NCBI GenBank assembly: GCA_018669475.1
Contig: JABHCC010000209.1
Span: 34,342-98,341 of the forward strand
DNA length: 64,000 bases
Source of the DNA: Bacteroidota bacterium
GTDB lineage: Bacteria > Bacteroidota > Bacteroidia > Bacteroidales > UBA12481
Reading direction: 5' to 3'
The notes beneath the pieces are model-generated. The model saw only the letters and a program-made list of their open reading frames with translations. It ran no database searches and was not told the DNA's origin. Shown here in pieces: positions 1 to 8,350 of the stretch. How positions within the stretch are numbered: the first letter of the stretch is position 1; each line of letters begins with the position of its first letter. Both the position numbers and the translations under genes were made by a program.

Positions 1-719
1 AGTTCGCTTATTCTTTCAAACCGCCCGGGTATCAGCCAATAGATTAATACTGCTATGAATCCAAGGCCAAAAAAGCCAATAATAAGTTGTTTCCAGTTTT
101 TACTTAGCAGGAATAATATAAGAGCAAATATGAGAACCAAAAGAATGGAGCCAAAATGAGTTAGCAAACATAAAGTAAGAGAAAGGACAGTAAAGGAAAC
201 AGACTTGAGTTTTTTGTTCGAATCCCATGTGGCTATTGATAAAAGAAACAATATGACCATTAGCAGCCCGATTGCGTTTTTATGCATCTCGCCGGTGAGA
301 AGGAAAATTGAAGGGAAGTACAAAATACTGAAAGCTATCAATAGTACAGGAGCCAGCGACAGTCGTTTGTTCCAAAAATGCTTAACTAAATAAAATGCTG
401 GAACAGCTGTCAGGGGAGGCAGAATGCTGTCAATAATTTTAGATGCTACTATAATACCTGAATGTCGGGTAGAATTAAACAGGTCAATAAACCAGGCTAA
501 TCCTGCTTCAAACCAAAAAACCAGCGGAAGGTCTTCAATAGCCAGATGACCTGATTCCAATAAGCTTCTGACTTGAACTGGATAGTAGCCACCATTGACT
601 CCCGGGAGCAATGGTGAGCTAAAATTCAGCTTCAGTCTGATCAGAGATGCTGACAGGATTATTCCGAACAGAACCAAGTATTGAAAATGTCGGCTTTGTA
701 TTTTGTATTTCACAAGCAT
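1..719 (-). CDS. Polytopic membrane protein, glycosyltransferase-like (3' end outside window)
   Basis: Reading the minus strand from an ATG at 719, about 239 codons run without a stop to the window edge, so the C-terminus is missing. The product is very hydrophobic, with about six membrane-spanning stretches (around residues 15-30, 85-105, 115-140, 145-160, 175-205 and 215-235) separated by short polar loops. The first extracytoplasmic loop contains GGYYPVQVRSLLESGHL and a following acidic IEDLP segment. This resembles the first loop of ArnT/PMT-type lipid-linked sugar transferases, but no family-defining motif is complete. The function is therefore an inference. The start is the first ATG; an open frame continues upstream without another ATG. 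It is divergent from the small lipoprotein gene starting at 770. Confidence 0.6.
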   Translation of the reverse strand, partial: MLVKYKIQSRHFQYLVLFGIILSASLIRLKLNFSSPLLPGVNGGYYPVQVRSLLESGHLAIEDLPLVFWFEAGLAWFIDLFNSTRHSGIIVASKIIDSILPPLTAVPAFYLVKHFWNKRLSLAPVLLIAFSILYFPSIFLLTGEMHKNAIGLLMVILFLLSIATWDSNKKLKSVSFTVLSLTLCLLTHFGSILLVLIFALILFLLSKNWKQLIIGFFGLGFIAVLIYWLIPGRFERISE

Positions 720-769
720 CAGCAAGTCAAATCCTTTTATTACCTTTGGTTGAGTCCAATGTAATGAAT

Positions 770-916
770 ATGAAAAAAATATCTGCAAAAATTGCCCTAA
801 TTCTTTTCGTGGCAGGATTACTGGCTATCGGTCTGCAAGCTTGTGATGATTCCTATGCTGACTGCGGAGATTATGGTAATTACGGTGATCCCTATGGTGG
901 CGGTCAGCTCCCCTGA
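770..916 (+). CDS. Very small Gly/Tyr/Asp-rich lipoprotein
   Basis: A 48-residue product starts at the ATG of MKKISAK. It has a lysine-rich n-region, a hydrophobic core and a lipobox LQAC (Cys at about residue 27). The predicted mature lipopeptide is only about 22 residues long and reads as Asp/Tyr/Gly repeats (DYGNYGDPYGGG). An alternative ATG lies 6 bases upstream. No family is recognised; the signal peptide plus lipobox is the main evidence that it is real. It would be exported and anchored in the inner or outer membrane. It lies between the divergent membrane protein and the convergent cyclophilin gene. Confidence 0.5.
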   Translation: MKKISAKIALILFVAGLLAIGLQACDDSYADCGDYGNYGDPYGGGQLP

Positions 917-926
917 TTATCAGTTG

Positions 927-1364
927 TTATTCCTCAGTTACCAGAATTTTTGTGATTTTATCACCCTCCCGGATTTGATCAATAAAGTCAAGCCCTTCAG
1001 TTACTTTTCCAAAACATGTGTGATTCCGATCAAGATGGGCTGTATTGTTTCTCGAGTGACATATAAAGAATTGTGAACCACCTGTATTTCTACCTGCATG
1101 AGCCATGGACAGAACTCCACGATCATGATACTGGTTATCGCCGTCTAACTCACAATCGATCGAGTATCCTGGTCCACCTGCTCCGGTTCCGTCAGGACAA
1201 CCACCCTGAACAACAAAATCGGGGATCACCCGGTGAAAATTAAGGCCATCATAATAACCATCTTTTGACAGTTTAATGAAATTATCAACTGTTTTTGGGG
1301 CATCCTTATCGTAGAATTCAACTTTCATGATCCCTTTTTCGGTATGGATTTCTGCTTTTTTCAT
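927..1364 (-). CDS. Peptidyl-prolyl cis-trans isomerase, cyclophilin type
   Basis: This 145-residue single-domain cyclophilin catalyses cis-trans isomerisation of prolyl bonds. The core motif NFHRVIPDFVVQGG holds the catalytic Arg, Phe and Gln positions. The SMAHAGRNTGGSQFFI strand and LDRNHTCFGKV are also present; the usual Trp is replaced by Leu, as in many bacterial cyclophilins. No signal peptide is seen, so it is probably cytoplasmic. The start MKKAEIH is chosen over an in-frame ATG 21 bases upstream, because an exact TTTG-N19-TATCTTTG promoter ends 18 bases before this ATG and would run into the upstream one. Confidence 0.9.
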   Translation of the reverse strand: MKKAEIHTEKGIMKVEFYDKDAPKTVDNFIKLSKDGYYDGLNFHRVIPDFVVQGGCPDGTGAGGPGYSIDCELDGDNQYHDRGVLSMAHAGRNTGGSQFFICHSRNNTAHLDRNHTCFGKVTEGLDFIDQIREGDKITKILVTEE

Positions 1365-1382
1365 TTTGAATAATTTATCCTG

Positions 1383-1413
1383 CAAAGATATGAGTTATTC
1401 AAAACGCACCAAA
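1383..1413 (-). promoter_or_regulatory. Bacteroidota-type primary sigma promoter of the cyclophilin gene
   Basis: On the minus strand, TTTG (1413-1410) is followed by exactly 19 bases and then TATCTTTG (1390-1383). This matches the known Bacteroidetes consensus TTTG-N19/21-TAnnTTTG without mismatch. The -7 element ends 18 bases before the chosen start codon at 1364. Confidence 0.7.
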
Positions 1414-1567
1414 TAGCATTCTGAGCCATTATGAATCATTGAAAATCCCTATTCGGCATGTTAACTCCATGAAAAGGGCCGGGTCAAAATATTCACTGCT
1501 GCATTTATGCAAAAGTTTATATATTTAACTACTTAAATATGAGTTATTTCCTTAACAGTATAGTTAT

Positions 1568-3481
1568 ATGATTAACAAAATAGCAACATTAGGTGGATAT
1601 ATCCATGAATATCAAAAAAGTGTAGCTAATCCCCAGGATTTCTGGAGTCAGATTGCTGAGTCATTTTATTGGAGAAAAAAGTGGGATCGGGTATTGGAAT
1701 GGGATTTCAAGGAGCCTGAGATCAAGTGGTTTATAAATGGCAAGCTCAATATTACAGAGAATATATTTGAGCGACATCAATTTACCAGAGGGGATCAGCC
1801 GGCAATCATATGGGAGCCAAATAATCCCAAGGATGATAATCGGACTTTAACATATTTCGAATTATTTACTGAAGTCAAGAAGTTTGCAAATGTTCTGCTT
1901 GGCCTGGGAATAAAAAAGGGTGATCGCATCGCCATATATATGCCGATGGTTCCTGAATTGGCTATTTCAATGTTGGCTTGTGCTCGTATCGGAGCTATTC
2001 ATTCAGTTGTATTTGCTGGTTTTTCAGCCAATTCTTTAGCAGATCGTATCAATGATGCTGAGGCTAAATTGGTGCTTACTTCAGATGGAGGATTTCGTGG
2101 GAGTAAGATTACTCCAATAAAGGAAATTGTTGACGAAGCTCTTGAGTCATGCACGACAGTGGAGTCTGTTGTGATGGTTCAAAGAACTCATACGAAAGTT
2201 AATGTAAAGGATGGCCGTGATTTCTGGTGGCATGATCTGATGAATTACGCATCAGACAATAATAAAGCTGAGGAGATGGATGCTGAAGATATGTTATTCA
2301 TTTTGTATACTTCAGGATCAACTGATAAGCCTAAGGGTATTGTGCATACCATAGGAGGTTATATGGTTTACAGTGCGTATAGTTTTAAGAATGTGTTTCA
2401 GTATAGCGATGGAGACATTTATTTTTGCTCAGCTGATATTGGTTGGATTACGGGTCATTCATACATTGTTTACGGGCCATTATTATGTGGGGCTACCTCG
2501 TTGATGTTTGAAGGAATACCGACATATCCAGATGCAGGCAGATACTGGGATATCGTTGATAAATACAAGGTTAATCAATTTTATACGGCACCAACAGCAA
2601 TACGATCATTAATTGCGCTGGGACAGGAATTTGTTGAAAACAGAAAAATGGATTCACTTAAAGTTCTGGGTACTGTTGGGGAGCCAATAAATGAGGAAGC
2701 CTGGCACTGGTATCATGATCATGTTGGTGGGAATAAATGCCCGATCGTCGACACCTGGTGGCAGACAGAAACAGGAGGGATTGCTATCAGTCCTCTGGCT
2801 GGTATTATTCCCACAAAACCATCTTTTGCAACTTTGCCTTTGCCAGGAATTCAGCCAATTATTGTAGATGCTGAGGGTAAAGAATTGCCGGGGAAAAGTG
2901 TTGAGGGAAATCTATGTATCAAATATCCATGGCCTGGTATTCTCAGAACCGTGTATAAGGATCATGCGAGATTTAAAAAGACTTATTTTTCAAGTTATGA
3001 AGGCTTGTATTTTACAGGTGATGGTGTAAAACGTGACGAGGATGGCTATTACCGAATATTGGGTAGGGTTGACGATGTTATAAATGTATCTGGTCATAGA
3101 ATGGGAACGGCTGAGGTGGAGAATGCGATAAATGAGCACCCTCTGGTTAATGAATCTGCAGTTGTAGGATATCCTCATCCTATCAAAGGTCAGGGGATAT
3201 ATGCTTATGTTGTGTGTGGTGAACTTTCCGCCGGTGGTGAGCCAGGAATAACAGATAGTATCAAGAAGGGAGTAACAAAAATTATTGGCCCGATAGCCAA
3301 GCCTGATAAGATCTTACTAGTCGATAGTCTTCCTAAAACCCGATCGGGTAAAATTATGCGGCGTATTTTACGGAAAATTGCAGAAGGGGATTATGATAAT
3401 TTTGGTGATATATCCACCTTGCTGGATACTTCTGTTGTAGAGCAGATTGTTGAACGGGCCCAAAACAAGGCACAAAATTAA
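1568..3481 (+). CDS. acs: Acetyl-CoA synthetase
   Basis: AMP-forming acetate-CoA ligase of 637 residues, the usual family length, converting acetate, ATP and CoA to acetyl-CoA. The N-terminal ACAS_N region (FWSQIAESFYWRKKWDRVL) is present. The P-loop-like motif is YTSGSTDKPKG (from residue 246), in which the usual Gly before KPKG is Asp. WWQTETGG lies at 397-404. The C-terminal hinge and lysine motif TRSGKIMRR has the catalytic and acetylatable Lys at about residue 595. It is a free-standing gene with a 180-base leader after the divergent cyclophilin. The cytoplasmic role is acetate assimilation or recycling. Assignment is secure. Confidence 0.95.
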   Translation: MINKIATLGGYIHEYQKSVANPQDFWSQIAESFYWRKKWDRVLEWDFKEPEIKWFINGKLNITENIFERHQFTRGDQPAIIWEPNNPKDDNRTLTYFELFTEVKKFANVLLGLGIKKGDRIAIYMPMVPELAISMLACARIGAIHSVVFAGFSANSLADRINDAEAKLVLTSDGGFRGSKITPIKEIVDEALESCTTVESVVMVQRTHTKVNVKDGRDFWWHDLMNYASDNNKAEEMDAEDMLFILYTSGSTDKPKGIVHTIGGYMVYSAYSFKNVFQYSDGDIYFCSADIGWITGHSYIVYGPLLCGATSLMFEGIPTYPDAGRYWDIVDKYKVNQFYTAPTAIRSLIALGQEFVENRKMDSLKVLGTVGEPINEEAWHWYHDHVGGNKCPIVDTWWQTETGGIAISPLAGIIPTKPSFATLPLPGIQPIIVDAEGKELPGKSVEGNLCIKYPWPGILRTVYKDHARFKKTYFSSYEGLYFTGDGVKRDEDGYYRILGRVDDVINVSGHRMGTAEVENAINEHPLVNESAVVGYPHPIKGQGIYAYVVCGELSAGGEPGITDSIKKGVTKIIGPIAKPDKILLVDSLPKTRSGKIMRRILRKIAEGDYDNFGDISTLLDTSVVEQIVERAQNKAQN

Positions 3482-3647
3482 TGGATAGACCATAAGGAGT
3501 TTATTTTGTGAAAATTAAACTTTTAATAAAGTTAATGCCGATCTTTACTTTGAGTTTTACAGAGATAAAAGTCAAAGCAACAAGGTAAGATCATAGGTAG
3601 GATATCTCTGTGGATTCATTATTCAATGAATTTTAGAACATCAGATA

Positions 3648-5111
3648 ATGAATAGAAAAATTTTCACAGTTGTCCTGTCAATTTTCATCGGCATTAATGT
3701 TTTTGGACAAGCCAATATCAAGGCAGATAAACTTAAAAGTCACGTTTACTTCCTTGCCAGCGATTCGCTCGAGGGTAGAGGACTATCTACAAAATCCGGA
3801 CACAAAGCAGCAAATTATGTTGCTGATCACTTCAGACAAATAGGTCTTCAAGCTATTGGAGACAGTTACTTCCACCCCTTCTTTGCCCGGATTGGACAGA
3901 CCATGTTAGAAGGCAAAAATGTTGTTGGATTGATTGAAGGATCTGATCCTGAACTCAAAAGCGAGTACATTGTCTTAGGAGCCCATTTTGATCATATCTC
4001 ATACAAAATAGTTAATGGGGAAAAGGTAGTTTACAATGGGGCCGATGATAATGCGTCTGGAACTGCAGCGGTAATAGAACTTGGCAGGGCACTTATGCGG
4101 CAGAAAGACAAACTGAAAAGGTCTGTTGTACTGGTGGGCTTTGATGCTGAGGAGAGTGGTCTGATTGGATCACGTAGTTTTGTGAGGAACAATACTGTTC
4201 CGATGGATCAGGTGAAAGTAATGATGAGTATAGATATGATTGGAAGGTATGCCGAAAGCAATTATCTGGTTATGGGAGCTATGGAGAGTCTGAAGCAGGG
4301 ACAAGAAAAGCTCTTTAAAGTTACTGACAATTATGACATCAAGATTAAGGGGATCAATAATGAGATATCGAACAGAACTGATTCAAAATCTTTTGGTGAT
4401 GCAGGTATTCCATCCATTTATGTTTCCTCAGGGATCGTAGGACCCTACCATAAGCCCGAAGATGATCCTGAAACAATCGATTACGCAGGAATGGAATTAA
4501 TCTCCAATCTACTGCTTGATCTTACTTTGGAACTTGCCGGGGACGAAGAGCTGATTCCGAACAAGAAAACGACAGCCGGGGCTGAGAGTAAGGGTTTGCC
4601 ATTTTTCAGATTGGGAGTAAAAGGTAATATTGGAGGAAGTTCGCATATTTATCCCAATGAGTTTTACAAAGGCAAGAGTCGTTTTAGTTCAGAGCTGGGC
4701 CTGATGTCTCAATTTCGAATATCTAAAAACTTCTCCCTTCAGCCAGAGCTTTTGTATTCCACTATGGCCGCCAAAAGTAAATCTGGCAATTTCAGAACTC
4801 ACAGTATTACAATGCCAATGAGCCTGGTGATTGCATCCAACATTGATCGTAATGTGAGCCAGCGCTTCTACGCTACAATTGGTGCTTATTACAGTTATCA
4901 CTTCGCTGGTAGAATGGCTAAAAAGCCAATGGATTTTGCAAATAGTTATGCTAGAAATGAAACCGGATTAGTGTATGGTTTTGGATTTGAGGTAATGTCG
5001 GTTTTTGTTAGTGTTAGCTTTAAGCATGGATTTACAAATCTCTTAAGTGATGAAACTAAGGGTGTGATTCGTTCGCGGGGCACTTATCTAACAGTTGGCT
5101 ATGTTTTTTAA
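3648..5111 (+). CDS. M28 zinc peptidase fused to an outer-membrane beta-barrel domain
   Basis: 487 residues with an N-terminal signal peptide ending near VFGQ. Residues about 25-300 form an M28 aminopeptidase domain with every zinc-ligand motif visible: LGAHFDH (His113), YNGADDNASG (bridging Asp), DAEESGLIGS (catalytic and ligand Glu), SIDMIGR (Asp) and PYHKPEDD (last His). After a short linker, residues about 318-487 look like an outer-membrane beta-barrel: alternating aromatic strands such as FSLQPELLYS and YATIGAYYSY, ending in a C-terminal Phe (YLTVGYVF). M28 domains normally end without such a module. I infer that the peptidase is tethered at the outer membrane. The gene is monocistronic; its end faces the end of the propeller gene at 5128. 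Confidence 0.85.
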   Translation: MNRKIFTVVLSIFIGINVFGQANIKADKLKSHVYFLASDSLEGRGLSTKSGHKAANYVADHFRQIGLQAIGDSYFHPFFARIGQTMLEGKNVVGLIEGSDPELKSEYIVLGAHFDHISYKIVNGEKVVYNGADDNASGTAAVIELGRALMRQKDKLKRSVVLVGFDAEESGLIGSRSFVRNNTVPMDQVKVMMSIDMIGRYAESNYLVMGAMESLKQGQEKLFKVTDNYDIKIKGINNEISNRTDSKSFGDAGIPSIYVSSGIVGPYHKPEDDPETIDYAGMELISNLLLDLTLELAGDEELIPNKKTTAGAESKGLPFFRLGVKGNIGGSSHIYPNEFYKGKSRFSSELGLMSQFRISKNFSLQPELLYSTMAAKSKSGNFRTHSITMPMSLVIASNIDRNVSQRFYATIGAYYSYHFAGRMAKKPMDFANSYARNETGLVYGFGFEVMSVFVSVSFKHGFTNLLSDETKGVIRSRGTYLTVGYVF

Positions 5112-5127
5112 GCAATTGGGGATGCAG

Positions 5128-7380
5128 CTATAAGGAAGATATTTCAAGTATAAAAGTGCTTCTGCCATGAGTTCCAATAACCAATTTATCATCTCTGGGG
5201 TGGACTACGAGATCATATACGGCTGTTGTTGGCAGGTTATTACATAATGAATGCCAGGATTTTCCCAGGTTTTGACTTAGATAAACTCCCAGATCAGTAC
5301 CCAGAAATAGCTGTTCCGGATTTCCAGGATCTTCCCTGATAACGTTCACCATTTCATCCGGCAGGTTTGATTTGATTGACTTCCAGTTTTGGCCAAAATC
5401 TTCGGACATATAGACATATGTTGTGAAATCGTCTTCACGGTAACCTGTAAAAGTGGCGTATACCCGGTTTAGTTTGTGCTGAGATGCGATTATCCGGCTA
5501 CACCATTTATCCGGGAGGCCTTTATTAATCTTATTCCAGCTTTTCCCATCATCACGGGTAACATGGATATTTCCATCATCTGTCCCTGCATAGATCAGGC
5601 CTTGATGCAGGATAGATTCAGACAGGCTGGTAATGGTACCAAATGGCACGTTGCCTTGCTTTTCCGGGCCAGGATTTGTACTCAGATCGGGACTGATAAC
5701 TGTCCAGTTGTCACCTCGATTTGTTGATTTAAATAAGTAATTAGCACCGTAATACAGGGTGTTAGAGTCATATGCAGATATAAAAAACGGAGTCATCCAA
5801 TTAGTTTTGAGCTTTTCCCCATTTGGTCCTTTTCGGGGTTTGATCCATTTTATTTCCTGTTTTTTCATGTTTTTCCTAACCAGATCACCGAATTGATGTT
5901 CATAATAGATGGTATTTGAATCTGCAGGATCTACATAGGTGAAATAGGAGTCACCGCCTCCCCAGGGGTCAACATAGATCTGGGTCCAGGGATCAGATAC
6001 ATTGTCTTTCATGACAAAATCTGATGGTCCGAATAATGCAGCATCATCCTGAGTGCCAATATATATATTGAATGGGTCGGCCATATCGACAGTTACAGCG
6101 TAGCATTCAGCTATTGGAATGTTATTGTAGTGCATCCAGGTGTCACCACGGTCCCATGAAATGTGAATTCCACCATCATTTCCGAGCAAAATGCGGTTTG
6201 GATTCAGCGGATCAATCCACATTTCATGGTGATCAAGGTGTAAAACAGAAGATTGATGGGCTTGAATATGAACCAGGGTGCCAAGAATCTCATAGTAATT
6301 ATTTCCGCCGTCATCAGATCTTAATAGTTTATTACCAAGAATATAGATTTGGTTTTCATTATCGGGGGATACACGAACCAGACAAAAATCGTATCCAATT
6401 GCGGTAGGAATTCTGTCGTCGTTCATTTTGGTCCAGCTCTTACCATGGTCGATTGACTGGTATAACTCTCCCCCCACTACTCCCTTTTTCTTTGGTGTTC
6501 GATTATCAATTAAAGCATATATTTTGCTGGGATTGGATGGTGCTATAGCCAGGCCCATCCGACCAATATGCTCACCAGAGGGTAATCCATTGGTAATTTT
6601 CTCCCAGTTTTCTCCTCCATCTGTACTTTTATATAATGCACTTTCGGGCCCGCTTTGGCTATGTCCCCATGCTTTTCTATTTCGCTCCCACATAATTGCA
6701 AAAAGAGTCAGATTGTCATCAGGATGCATGAACACATCAACACAGCCCGTACGCTCAGAAGTGTAAAGGATTTTCTCCCAGTTTTCTCCTCCGTCTGTTG
6801 TTTTATACAATCCTCTTTCATCATTGTATGTGTAGAGATGACCCATAGCCGCTACATAAACAATATCAGGGTTTTGAGGATCTATCAGCACCCTCCCAAT
6901 ATGGTGTGATTCGGGCAGACCCATATAATCCCAGGATTCACCGGCATTTAGGGATTTGAAGACTCCCGTTCCGGCATATGATGATCGGGCCATAAGGATT
7001 TCTCCAGTACCAACCCAAATAATTTCGGGATCAGATTGAGCTACTGCAAGGGCCCCAATTGTAAATGTGGATTCATCCTCAAATATGGGTTTCCAGGTAG
7101 TACCATTATTCACAGTTTTCCACACGTTTCCTGAGCCTACACCTACATAAATTGTTGATGGATCATTTGCCGGACAAGCAATACTCTCGATTCTGCCTCC
7201 TTGTTTCATCGGGCCGCTTGCCTGCCATTCAAGATGCTTAAATGGAGATTCCTTCTCCATTTTCTGATGCAGGTTCCAGGAAGCCAATCGTTCTGAGGCA
7301 GAAGTCTGGGCACATACAATGGCAGGGAAGGACAATAGAAATATAAAAATAATGGCGACAGAGGAAAGGCGATTAATCAT
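5128..7380 (-). CDS. Secreted BNR/sortilin-type beta-propeller protein
   Basis: 750 residues from the ATG of MINRLSSVAIIF, which begins a signal peptide cleaved near IVCAQ. The open frame extends 26 codons upstream, but that extension is encoded by a low-complexity repeat, so it was rejected. The mature protein contains many copies of the BNR/VPS10 blade signature, for example KTVNNGTTWKPIF, KSLNAGESWDYMG, KTTDGGENWEKIL and RSDDGGNNYYEIL, consistent with one or two large propellers. Such proteins are commonly labelled glycosyl hydrolase (BNR) or sortilin-like, but no catalytic residues are identifiable. It is probably periplasmic or secreted. There is no C-terminal T9SS domain; it ends in a blade strand (THGRSTFIL). 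Confidence 0.8.
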   Translation of the reverse strand: MINRLSSVAIIFIFLLSFPAIVCAQTSASERLASWNLHQKMEKESPFKHLEWQASGPMKQGGRIESIACPANDPSTIYVGVGSGNVWKTVNNGTTWKPIFEDESTFTIGALAVAQSDPEIIWVGTGEILMARSSYAGTGVFKSLNAGESWDYMGLPESHHIGRVLIDPQNPDIVYVAAMGHLYTYNDERGLYKTTDGGENWEKILYTSERTGCVDVFMHPDDNLTLFAIMWERNRKAWGHSQSGPESALYKSTDGGENWEKITNGLPSGEHIGRMGLAIAPSNPSKIYALIDNRTPKKKGVVGGELYQSIDHGKSWTKMNDDRIPTAIGYDFCLVRVSPDNENQIYILGNKLLRSDDGGNNYYEILGTLVHIQAHQSSVLHLDHHEMWIDPLNPNRILLGNDGGIHISWDRGDTWMHYNNIPIAECYAVTVDMADPFNIYIGTQDDAALFGPSDFVMKDNVSDPWTQIYVDPWGGGDSYFTYVDPADSNTIYYEHQFGDLVRKNMKKQEIKWIKPRKGPNGEKLKTNWMTPFFISAYDSNTLYYGANYLFKSTNRGDNWTVISPDLSTNPGPEKQGNVPFGTITSLSESILHQGLIYAGTDDGNIHVTRDDGKSWNKINKGLPDKWCSRIIASQHKLNRVYATFTGYREDDFTTYVYMSEDFGQNWKSIKSNLPDEMVNVIREDPGNPEQLFLGTDLGVYLSQNLGKSWHSLCNNLPTTAVYDLVVHPRDDKLVIGTHGRSTFILEISSL

Positions 7381-7423
7381 CGTTATAGGTTTTGAAGTAC
7401 TAAGGTACGACTTAAAGATTAAA

Positions 7424-7498
7424 GGGTCCGGGGTCCGAAGTCCGGGGTCCGGGGTCAAAAGATAAAAGTCCGGGGTCCAAAGTCAAAAGTTTGGGGTG
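7424..7498. repeat. Degenerate short-word repeat (GGGGTCC / AAAGTC words)
   Basis: About 75 bases built almost entirely from shuffled copies of GGGGTCC, GAAGTCC and CAAAAGTC words, upstream of the propeller gene. There is no fixed period, so it is not a simple tandem repeat. It encodes the apparent MTPDPGLRTPDP extension of the downstream gene, which is therefore not a credible protein start. Confidence 0.7.
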
Positions 7499-7578
7499 AA
7501 ATTACTTAGTGGGGGGATCTATAAAAAATAAGCCCCCGGAAGAACCTTGGTCCTTACCGGGGTGAGCATATGGTATAA

Positions 7579-7593
7579 TTGATTATTAATCAA
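7579..7593. repeat. Short perfect palindrome in intergenic DNA
   Basis: TTGATTA-T-TAATCAA is a 7-bp perfect inverted repeat around one base. It lies between the end of the 7658 gene and the word repeat. It could be an operator or half of a terminator; there is no flanking T-run. About 70 bases upstream there is also a GGGGG...CCCCC pairing (7511-7540). Confidence 0.3.
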
Positions 7594-7657
7594 TCTTCTG
7601 TTGCGATATCTTCTGTGCTTTCAGCCTTTACAGAAGAGACACAAAAGCCGTGCCAAA

Positions 7658-8263
7658 CTACCTCCAACTTTCCTTAAGGTTTCTAACAGCGATGAACATT
7701 TTTTCAATAGTAGATCCATCCAGTATCCAATCTTTATATGCATACAGGCTTAGCTGGGAGAAGCCTTTGAATGATTCCATCTGTTCAGTGACTAATTCGT
7801 TTATGGAGATGGTGAATCCATCTGATAAGTCGAGAGCAGACATTGCGGCATTCTGTGAATCCAGGCCCGAAAAAAGTCGGTGAACCATTTGCGGATTATT
7901 GGAAGTGATTTTTGTTTTTTTATCAAAGGGGATTGATCCGGTTTTTATAGACTTATAGCCGCTTCTGAAACTAAGGCGATCGAGCCAGTCTTTTTTAACT
8001 ACACTAAGTTTACTTTGACAGGGCTCAGAACCCGCTGAAAAAACACCACTATAAACAGAGTAAAGGCTTCCTGATTTTAGATCGGAGTAGGCAATAAAAA
8101 ATAGATCTCCATCATCAATCTCAGGAATAACAACCGTTATCCGGTATTCTTCTTCCTGGTCGGATGAGGTTGTTGGATAAGGATCCTTTTTAACTTTAAT
8201 TTTTCTTCCTGATTCTGTGGCAAATAGTTTTAGTTGCTCGATGAACGAATTCTGGTCAGACAT
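7658..8263 (-). CDS. Hypothetical protein, 201 residues
   Basis: No family recognised. The product has no signal peptide or membrane segment and a mixed alpha/beta look. Its N-terminus MSDQNSFIEQLKLFA is followed by a basic KIKVKKDPYP stretch and beta-rich segments (YRITVVIPEIDDGDLFFIAYSD). The C-terminal third is more helical (MESFKGFSQLSLYAYKDWILDG). It is probably cytoplasmic. It sits alone between the propeller gene and GH92, transcribed in the same direction as both but with gaps of about 87 bases or more. Codon use looks like the neighbours. Reality is supported by length and by absence of a competing frame. Confidence 0.6.
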   Translation of the reverse strand: MSDQNSFIEQLKLFATESGRKIKVKKDPYPTTSSDQEEEYRITVVIPEIDDGDLFFIAYSDLKSGSLYSVYSGVFSAGSEPCQSKLSVVKKDWLDRLSFRSGYKSIKTGSIPFDKKTKITSNNPQMVHRLFSGLDSQNAAMSALDLSDGFTISINELVTEQMESFKGFSQLSLYAYKDWILDGSTIEKMFIAVRNLKESWR

Positions 8264-8350
8264 GCTTGAGTTTGTTATTGGTTTTCACTAGCAAGGTATA
8301 GCATGTATTGTACAAATAACATGATAAAAATCAAGACATTCAATGCTTTT

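Noticed and set aside
205..393. Plus-strand 62-codon frame and a GTTCGAATCC tRNA T-loop-like string near 219
   Set aside because: The minus strand is open throughout as a membrane protein with good composition. The T-loop-like string lies inside it, with no acceptor stem or cloverleaf around it.
3508..3588. 26-codon frame starting GTG behind AAGGAG (KIKLLIKLMPIFTLSF...)
   Set aside because: Signal-peptide-like and with a possible ribosome site, but too short, with no second line of evidence and a start less usual for the phylum.
7381..7458. 26-codon N-terminal extension of the propeller protein (MTPDPGLRTPDP...)
   Set aside because: It is encoded by the short-word repeat and precedes a complete signal peptide with its own ATG.
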